Below, piece by piece: positions 4,065 to 8,689 of a DNA stretch of 8,689 nt (position 1 is the stretch's first letter; each line of letters starts with the position of its first letter). Below the pieces are notes generated by a model. That model made no database searches and was not told where the DNA came from. It was given only the letters and a program-made list of their open reading frames with translations. Source of the stretch: Acidaminococcaceae bacterium (GTDB lineage: Bacteria; Bacillota; Negativicutes; Acidaminococcales; Acidaminococcaceae); the NCBI GenBank assembly GCA_028693975.1, contig JAQUUF010000037.1:1-8689 (forward strand), given 5' to 3'. Both the position numbers and the translations under genes were made by a program.

Positions 4065-5681
4065 ATGGAAGAACAAAAGGCAAGTAAAGCAACAAGCAAT
4101 CATAAATTTCTCAAAGGTACCATGATTTTGACTATATCCAGTATTGTGGTGAAGGTCATCGGCTCTTTGAATTGGATTATTTTGTCGCGGATTATGGGTG
4201 GCGAAGGTATCGGCCTGTATCAGATGGGATTTCCCATTTATTTGATGGCTATTACCGTTTCTTCAGCCGGCATACCCGTGGCTATTTCTATTATTACAGC
4301 TGAAAAATTAGCGCAGCATGATTATTTGGGGGCCAAAAGAGTCTTTAATATCTCCCTGCGGCTGCTCTTTGTGACGGGTTTAGTTTTTTCACTAGCCCTA
4401 TTTTTTGGTGCCCATTTCTTGATTGAGCACCATTGGATTCGTGATGCCCGTGCCTACTATTCTATTGTAGCTCTGGCGCCGGCGGTTTTTTTCGTTACCT
4501 TTCTCTCTAGCTTTAGAGGTTATTTGCAAGGGTGGCAGATTATGACACCTACGGCAGCGTCAGAAATCACTGAGCAGTTGACCCGAGTTGTAACTATGAT
4601 TATTTTTGCCTATATGTTCATGCCCTATGGCTTGGAATATGCTGCAGGTGGTGCCAGCATGGGCGCCGGCGTGGGGGCCTTTTGTGGCTTATTGGTGCTC
4701 TGCTGGTTCTATAGTCGCTTGAAGAAGAAGTTTCACACGGAGTTGTCCAAGCAGGCAGAGGGGGTAGTGCCGGAGAGTGCCAAATCGATTATTAATCGTT
4801 TGGTCAAACTGGCCTTGCCTGTGTCTTTGTCCAGCTTAATGCTGCCGGTAGTATCTAATCTGGATATGCTGATTGTGCCCATGCGCCTCGAGGTAGCAGG
4901 CTTTACCGTGAATGAAGCTACAGAATTCTTTGGCTATTTAACCGGTATGGCGGTGCCTTTGGTCAATTTGGCCACTATCTTGACGGCGGCGCTTACGATT
5001 AGTTTGGTGCCGGCTATATCGGAGTCACGTGCCTTGTCAGATTTTGCCGGATTGCGCGAGAAGGTCAAGACAGCTTTTAGGGTAACGGCAATCGTTACTA
5101 TTCCCTGTAGCGTAGGGCTCTTTGTTCTGGCCGAGAAGGTGGCAGGATTGATTTATAATGCTCCTCATGCAGCACCGGCTATTCAGACTATGAGTGCAGC
5201 TATTTTCCTTTTGGGACTGCATCAGGTCAGTACCGGTATTTTGCAAGGCTTGGGGCGTACTTCTATTCCTGTTATGAATATGATTTTGGCGGCAGCGGTT
5301 AAGGTTATCTTGAATTGGAGCTTGACAGCAGTACCTTCCTTGGGTATCAAAGGAGCGGCTTGGGCGACGGTGGCCGATATTGGTATCGCGGCGATTCTCA
5401 ATATGTTCTTTATTTACAAACATACAGGTTTCTCTCTGCCGATAAAAGGCGTGATCAAGACGGCGATTGCCTCAGCAGTCATGGGATTGGCAGTGTATGG
5501 CTTCTTGGCAGCGACCAACGGTATTTGGAATATTTTCGTAGCTATGGTTATTGCCGTACCGGTGTATGGTTTGGTACTAACTTTGTTGGGCGGTCTCTCC
5601 CATGATGACTTGCAGGATATACCTATGGTAGGAAATAAAATACTAACTTTGGGCAGCAAAGTAGGCCTTTTCAAGAAATGA
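4065..5681 (+). CDS. SpoVB-like lipid-linked glycan flippase (MurJ/MOP superfamily)
   Basis: This 538-residue protein is hydrophobic nearly throughout, with about 12-14 membrane spans starting at residue 18. Diagnostic stretches are GGEGIGLYQMGFPIYL (45-60), SSFRGYLQGWQ followed by MTPTAASEITEQLTRV (148-175), and LQGLGRT (394-399). These are typical of the SpoVB / polysaccharide-biosynthesis branch of the MOP flippases. Known family role: flipping undecaprenyl- or other lipid-linked sugars, including lipid II in relatives (MurJ, Amj-complemented SpoVB paralogues). The substrate here cannot be read from sequence. Length is close to SpoVB (about 520). The ATG at 4065 has only a weak GAAGG (4052-4056), but the next Met codons fall inside the first span. 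No terminator separates it from the M23 gene 85 bp downstream, which however has its own promoter. The family name does not imply sporulation. Confidence 0.9.
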   Translation: MEEQKASKATSNHKFLKGTMILTISSIVVKVIGSLNWIILSRIMGGEGIGLYQMGFPIYLMAITVSSAGIPVAISIITAEKLAQHDYLGAKRVFNISLRLLFVTGLVFSLALFFGAHFLIEHHWIRDARAYYSIVALAPAVFFVTFLSSFRGYLQGWQIMTPTAASEITEQLTRVVTMIIFAYMFMPYGLEYAAGGASMGAGVGAFCGLLVLCWFYSRLKKKFHTELSKQAEGVVPESAKSIINRLVKLALPVSLSSLMLPVVSNLDMLIVPMRLEVAGFTVNEATEFFGYLTGMAVPLVNLATILTAALTISLVPAISESRALSDFAGLREKVKTAFRVTAIVTIPCSVGLFVLAEKVAGLIYNAPHAAPAIQTMSAAIFLLGLHQVSTGILQGLGRTSIPVMNMILAAAVKVILNWSLTAVPSLGIKGAAWATVADIGIAAILNMFFIYKHTGFSLPIKGVIKTAIASAVMGLAVYGFLAATNGIWNIFVAMVIAVPVYGLVLTLLGGLSHDDLQDIPMVGNKILTLGSKVGLFKK

Positions 5682-5697
5682 AATTTGTGTGAAAATG

Positions 5698-5725
5698 TTG
5701 AAATCTACTGTGAATATGGTATAAA
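5698..5725 (+). promoter_or_regulatory. Promoter of the M23 peptidase gene
   Basis: TTGAAA (5698-5703), a 16-bp spacer and TATAAA (5720-5725), preceded by TGG as an extended -10. The ATATGGTAT overlapping the -10 (5714-5722) equals one half of the 16-bp palindrome at 2208-2223. Confidence 0.6.
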
Positions 5726-5766
5726 ATTAGTGCATTGACCAAGTAGTCACAGGTGGAGGAATTAGC

Positions 5767-6660
5767 ATGACAGATTTATGTACCTTTACAATTGCACGTG
5801 AAGGACGAGAAAATAAAATTATACACATAACTAAGACATGGGCTCTGGGCGTAGGTGTGGCGGTATTAGTGGGGCTAGGTGGTATTATGGCCGGCGGGTA
5901 TCGTTTGTACCAGGTGTCTTTTGATGAGCAAGAGCTCAATAATTTTAGGCAGGACTATGCTCTCTATAATGAGAAGCTAGCCAAGTTAGCCGAGGACAAT
6001 GATAAGATGCAAAAAGAATTGTCTCAGGTAGCTACCTTGGAAGCTCAAGTGCGGGAGCTATTAAAAAAAGATGATAAACAAGTATCGCGGGGCCAGATTG
6101 ATAGGGTGTCACAGGAGCTGGATAACGCAGGCCAAGGTGGTGCTTCTACTGCGTCCAAGCTAGATATTATGGCAGCCCAGAATAACTTGACAGAAAAGCG
6201 CATTGCGTACAAAAGAGAAAACCTTTCCAATATGTTGCAACAACTCTCCGGTATGGATAATAGCGAATATGGCTGGCCCATTACCGAAGGGGGAGAGATT
6301 TCTTCTTATTATGGCTTTAGGGTGGACCCTTTTGGCGGCAAGTATGGTGACTTTCATCCCGGAGTTGATATTGCAGCGGCCTATGGGACACCGATACATG
6401 CGGCAGCAGCCGGCATCGTAGAGATGGCTGGCTGGAACGGTGGTTATGGTCAATATGTGAAACTCAAACATGGTGATGGCTACGAAACGGCTTATGGACA
6501 TATGAGTGCCATTGCTGCGACAGCAGGGCAACAGGTGCAAAAGGGTGATGTTATTGGTTTTGTAGGCTCGACAGGAGCTAGTACCGGGCCTCATGTTCAT
6601 TTTGAGGTATTGACCGATGGCGAGCAGACGAATCCCCTGCAATATGTACAGGCAAGGTAA
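5767..6660 (+). CDS. Membrane-anchored M23 (LytM-type) peptidoglycan endopeptidase with coiled coil
   Basis: The product has 297 residues and starts 6 nt after GGAGGA. Residues 1-24 are cytoplasmic, 25-48 form one membrane span, 54-103 and about 130-160 form heptad-like coiled-coil helices, and 170-295 form an M23 domain. All zinc and catalytic residues of an active enzyme are present: H197 and D201 (HPGVD), H245 (YGHMS), and H276 and H278 (GPHVHFEV). The enzyme should cut peptide cross-links of peptidoglycan outside the inner membrane. The architecture (anchor, coiled coil, C-terminal M23) is that of growth or division hydrolases such as MepM- or EnvC-related proteins, but because it keeps its catalytic residues it is an enzyme rather than only an activator. 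It lies between a flippase gene and the trmB-ftsW operon and is closed by its own terminator. Confidence 0.93.
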   Translation: MTDLCTFTIAREGRENKIIHITKTWALGVGVAVLVGLGGIMAGGYRLYQVSFDEQELNNFRQDYALYNEKLAKLAEDNDKMQKELSQVATLEAQVRELLKKDDKQVSRGQIDRVSQELDNAGQGGASTASKLDIMAAQNNLTEKRIAYKRENLSNMLQQLSGMDNSEYGWPITEGGEISSYYGFRVDPFGGKYGDFHPGVDIAAAYGTPIHAAAAGIVEMAGWNGGYGQYVKLKHGDGYETAYGHMSAIAATAGQQVQKGDVIGFVGSTGASTGPHVHFEVLTDGEQTNPLQYVQAR

Positions 6661-6668
6661 GTTGGAAT

Positions 6669-6700
6669 AAAAGAGCACTTATAAAAAAGTGCTCTTTTTT
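6669..6700 (+). terminator. Intrinsic terminator after the M23 gene
   Basis: GAGCACTT (6673-6680) pairs with AAGTGCTC (6687-6694), extended by A/T pairs on the outside, and ends in TTTTTT. Because the A-rich left side mirrors the T tract, it could also act on the minus strand, but no minus-strand gene needs it. Confidence 0.92.
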
Positions 6701-6721
6701 GTGTCTAAACGGGTGAATGTA

Positions 6722-6750
6722 TAGCCACTACTACCTTTTTGGTATATAAT
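6722..6750 (+). promoter_or_regulatory. Promoter of the trmB-ftsW operon
   Basis: TAGCCA (6722-6727), four of six matches to TTGACA, a 17-bp spacer and a perfect TATAAT (6745-6750). It lies just after the M23 terminator and about 36 bp before trmB. Confidence 0.6.
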
Positions 6751-6785
6751 AGTTAGGAATAAAATAGCAAAATGGAGAGATGACA

Positions 6786-7427
6786 GTGAGATTGCGCCAT
6801 AAACCGTGGATAAAAGCGGCTATAGAAGAATTAAAAGATGATTATGTATATTTGGGTGATGCGGCCAAGAATAAGGGGCAGTGGCACCAGCTTTTGGGGA
6901 AAGAAACTCTCGCTGTAGAAATTGGCTGTGGCAAGGGGAATTTTATTGTTGGGATGGCACAATTACACCCGGAGCAAGGGTTTGTAGGGGTAGAAACACA
7001 AGAGGAAATTGCTTATTATCCTGCCCACAAAGCTCAGGAGCAAGAGCTGAAGAATGTGAAAATTATTGCCGGTGATGCGACAGATCTGGAAGAATGGTTC
7101 GAGCCCGGTGAAATAGATATGTTGTATTTGAATTTTAGCGACCCTTGGCCTAAGGCGCGTCACTATAAGAGGCGTCTGACCTATAGGGATTTTTTGCATA
7201 AGTATAAGCAACTCCTCAAACCGGGCGGGCATTTAAGGTTTAAGACGGATAATCGTCCTTTATTTGATTTTTCGTTGGTGGAATTTCAAGAGTTTGGCTT
7301 AGAAATTATTGCGTTGTCCTATGATTTGCACCACAGTGACTACGATAATCCGGTGCAGACCGAATATGAGGCGAAGTTCAGTGCCTTGGGCAATAAGATT
7401 AATTTTTGTGAAGCGGTGTTTAAATAA
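6786..7427 (+). CDS. trmB: tRNA (guanine-N7-)-methyltransferase, m7G46
   Basis: The product has 213 residues when started at GTG 6786. An ATG two codons earlier (6780) directly abuts GGAGAG (6774-6779), leaving no spacer, whereas GTG lies 6 nt from it. Starting at GTG also gives MRLRHKPW, matching the MR-R-KPW start of Bacillus TrmB. Motifs: SAM-binding VEIGCGKGNF (44-53), the acidic VGVE (67-70), AGDATD (95-100), the TrmB signature LNFSDPWPKARHYKRRL (115-131), the GG-LRFKTDN motif (147-156) and TEYEAKF (192-198). Family role: SAM-dependent methylation of G46 in the tRNA variable loop, working as a monomer or dimer in the cytoplasm. It is the first gene of an operon, with ftsW 15 bp downstream. 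Confidence 0.96.
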   Translation: MRLRHKPWIKAAIEELKDDYVYLGDAAKNKGQWHQLLGKETLAVEIGCGKGNFIVGMAQLHPEQGFVGVETQEEIAYYPAHKAQEQELKNVKIIAGDATDLEEWFEPGEIDMLYLNFSDPWPKARHYKRRLTYRDFLHKYKQLLKPGGHLRFKTDNRPLFDFSLVEFQEFGLEIIALSYDLHHSDYDNPVQTEYEAKFSALGNKINFCEAVFK

Positions 7428-7442
7428 ATTCGAGGTGAAAGC

Positions 7443-8669
7443 ATGCAAAGACGGTTTTTGTTCTGGTCTAACGCCAGAAGTGCCATCTTATCGTTGGTTC
7501 TTGTTTTGATGTGTATTGGCTCCATTAATGTCTATAGCGCTAGCTTTGTTAGTGCGGCAGCTATGTTTGGTAATACAGCGTATTATTTTATCAAGTATAT
7601 TTATTATGGCCTCGGTGGTTTACTCGCTATGTATATCATCGGGTGGCGTATTAATTACCACTTTTGGTTTAAACATGAAAAATGCTGGGCAGCTATTATG
7701 CTGGTGGTTTTACTCTGCGTAGATGCTTTTGGCGCAACGACTAAGGGTGCTCAGAGGTGGCTCAGTATCGGCGGGTTTTCTTTTCAGCCTTCAGAATTTG
7801 TGAAATTAGGCGTTATTCTTATAGGCTCTGGCTATTTAGGACGGTTGTGGCAACAAGGGATACGACCTCATTTGCTGCAGCAAAAGTCTAATTTGGCGTT
7901 CTGGGTAACCGCAGTTTTAGCTTTTATGGTCTTGATTCAACCGGATATGGGTACAGCAGCTATTATTATGGCACTGATGATTATCTTGTACCTGGTGGCA
8001 GGACTGCCTTGGAAGCAGGTCGGCGTTATGTTAGGTATTGCGGCTGTGGGGGTGGTGTGTGCTGTTGCGGTAGCACCGTATCGTCTCTCGCGTGTAGTCA
8101 ATTGGTTAGACCCATGGAAGGACCCCCAGGGCAATGGCTACCAGATGGTGCAATCCCTGATTGCTATCGGTAGCGGTGGGTGGCATGGGACCAATTTGGG
8201 TATGGGTACGGGTAAATTTTTCTTCTTGCCCGAGGCTCATACGGATTTTGCTTTCGCTATTTGGTGCCAAGAATGGGGCTTTTTCTTTGCGGTAGCACTA
8301 CTGGCTATCTTCCTGCTCTTAGCTTATGCGATTTTGCAGGTGGCCAAGAATACAACGGATGAAGCAGGTTATCTCTTGGTGACAGGGGTTAATTTCTTGG
8401 TTGTGGGACAAGCTATTGCTAATATGGCTATGGTCTGTGGTTTGCTGCCGGTTATTGGTGTACCGCTGAGCTTTATCAGTTATGGCGGCACTTCTTTGAT
8501 AGCGACCTTGGCTGCCGTTGGCATGGTTTGTGCTGTCTATAGAGATGAGGTACGTAAGGAGAGGTTGGGGCAGAGCAGTAGTCAACCGCCTATTCCACCG
8601 CGCTATACCCAAGAAGGCCAAGCTTCCCAGCCTTTGAGATTCAGACCGAGGGGGTGGCAACCCAAATGA
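7443..8669 (+). CDS. ftsW: FtsW/SpoVE-type SEDS peptidoglycan glycosyltransferase
   Basis: The product has 408 residues and about 10 membrane spans. It starts 6 nt after GAGGTG (7431-7436). SEDS motifs: GAQRWLSIG and FQPSEFVKL (102-122), QPDMGTA (166-172), NWLDPWKDPQGNGYQMVQS (220-238), LPEAHTDFAFA (262-272) and GLLPVIGVPLSFISYGGTSL (333-352). W106 and D268 correspond to residues essential for glycan polymerisation in RodA/FtsW (D280 of Bacillus RodA, D297 of E. coli FtsW). Together with a class B penicillin-binding protein it would polymerise lipid II at the septum. The PEAHTDF and SFISYGGTSL forms favour FtsW/SpoVE over RodA, though the split is not absolute. The C-terminal tail (about 372-408) is Gln/Pro/Arg-rich and probably cytoplasmic. 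The stop codon abuts the next ATG, pointing to translational coupling. Confidence 0.92.
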   Translation: MQRRFLFWSNARSAILSLVLVLMCIGSINVYSASFVSAAAMFGNTAYYFIKYIYYGLGGLLAMYIIGWRINYHFWFKHEKCWAAIMLVVLLCVDAFGATTKGAQRWLSIGGFSFQPSEFVKLGVILIGSGYLGRLWQQGIRPHLLQQKSNLAFWVTAVLAFMVLIQPDMGTAAIIMALMIILYLVAGLPWKQVGVMLGIAAVGVVCAVAVAPYRLSRVVNWLDPWKDPQGNGYQMVQSLIAIGSGGWHGTNLGMGTGKFFFLPEAHTDFAFAIWCQEWGFFFAVALLAIFLLLAYAILQVAKNTTDEAGYLLVTGVNFLVVGQAIANMAMVCGLLPVIGVPLSFISYGGTSLIATLAAVGMVCAVYRDEVRKERLGQSSSQPPIPPRYTQEGQASQPLRFRPRGWQPK

Positions 8670-8689
8670 TGCGTATTCAGCATGTATTT
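8669..8689 (+). CDS. Start of a downstream gene, truncated by the window edge
   Basis: Only the first seven codons (MRIQHVF) are visible. An ATG at 8669 overlaps the last base of the ftsW stop codon; an in-frame ATG one codon earlier (8666) overlaps it as ATGA. The G-rich stretch GAGGGGGTGG (8648-8657) could serve as ribosome binding site. A tight join to ftsW suggests the same operon, and a peptidoglycan gene such as a transpeptidase is a common neighbour, but seven residues cannot show this. Confidence 0.45.

Noticed and set aside
4065..5681. Reading the SpoVB-like flippase as evidence for sporulation
   Set aside because: This flippase branch is common in non-sporulating Firmicutes and Negativicutes, and no other sporulation gene is present in the window.
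6160..6678. Minus-strand open frame of 172 codons
   Set aside because: It is antisense to the M23 catalytic domain, whose zinc ligands are all intact. No ribosome binding site or recognisable motif.
8319..8660. Minus-strand open frame of 113 codons
   Set aside because: Antisense to the conserved C-terminal part of ftsW, with no supporting features.
7443..8669. RodA instead of FtsW
   Set aside because: The PEAHTDF and SFISYGGTSL motif variants lean to FtsW/SpoVE, and no mreBCD or RodA-type neighbours are visible. The call is not absolute.
4065..8689. Search for a defence system, mobile element or CRISPR array
   Set aside because: All genes here are envelope or tRNA-modification genes with uniform composition. 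There are no transposase motifs, terminal repeats or spaced direct repeats.

Overview
The window reads as ordinary chromosome from a diderm, Gram-positive-related anaerobe. My best guess is a member of the Negativicutes (Veillonella, Dialister or Megasphaera type). The grounds are a CbiK-type cobaltochelatase carrying an export signal next to Firmicute-style genes: a SpoVB-like flippase, a YneA-like LysM protein and a TrmB with a typical Firmicute N-terminus. Promoters are TTGACA/TATAAT-like, often with an extended TGN -10, and ribosome binding sites are strong AGGAGG types. The taxonomy is inference. I see no mobile element, CRISPR array, tRNA or rRNA.

Positions 1-1231: a cobaltochelatase gene on the minus strand runs off the left edge. 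It is preceded by a near-perfect sigma-A promoter and a roughly 200-nt structured leader that ends in an intrinsic terminator, so it looks like an attenuator or riboswitch, possibly cobalamin-related. A divergent promoter starts a two-gene plus-strand unit (1232-2154) that encodes a secreted protein of unknown function and a small acidic cytoplasmic protein. This unit is closed by a terminator.

Positions 2200-4010: a regulatory region with palindromes, two promoter-like sequences and two LexA-box-like sites precedes a 96-residue membrane-anchored LysM protein that resembles the SOS cell-division inhibitor YneA. A terminator that overlaps a promoter separates it from a 405-residue DUF697-like membrane protein with an acidic, glutamine-rich N-terminus and an unrecognised C-terminal half. 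That gene has its own terminator.

Positions 4065-8689: a cell-envelope block. It holds a SpoVB/MurJ-superfamily flippase, a membrane-anchored M23 (LytM-type) endopeptidase with coiled coil, TrmB (tRNA m7G46 methyltransferase) and the FtsW/SpoVE-type glycosyltransferase, followed by the first codons of another gene that abuts ftsW. trmB, ftsW and the next gene look like one operon. Together the flippase (glycan-lipid export), FtsW (glycan polymerisation), the M23 enzyme (cross-link cleavage) and the LysM protein (peptidoglycan binding, possibly division arrest) make envelope growth and division the theme of the right two thirds of the window.

The most interesting points are the attenuator-like leader of the exported cobaltochelatase, the probable SOS control of the YneA-like protein, and the DUF697-like protein with its uncharacterised C-terminal domain.
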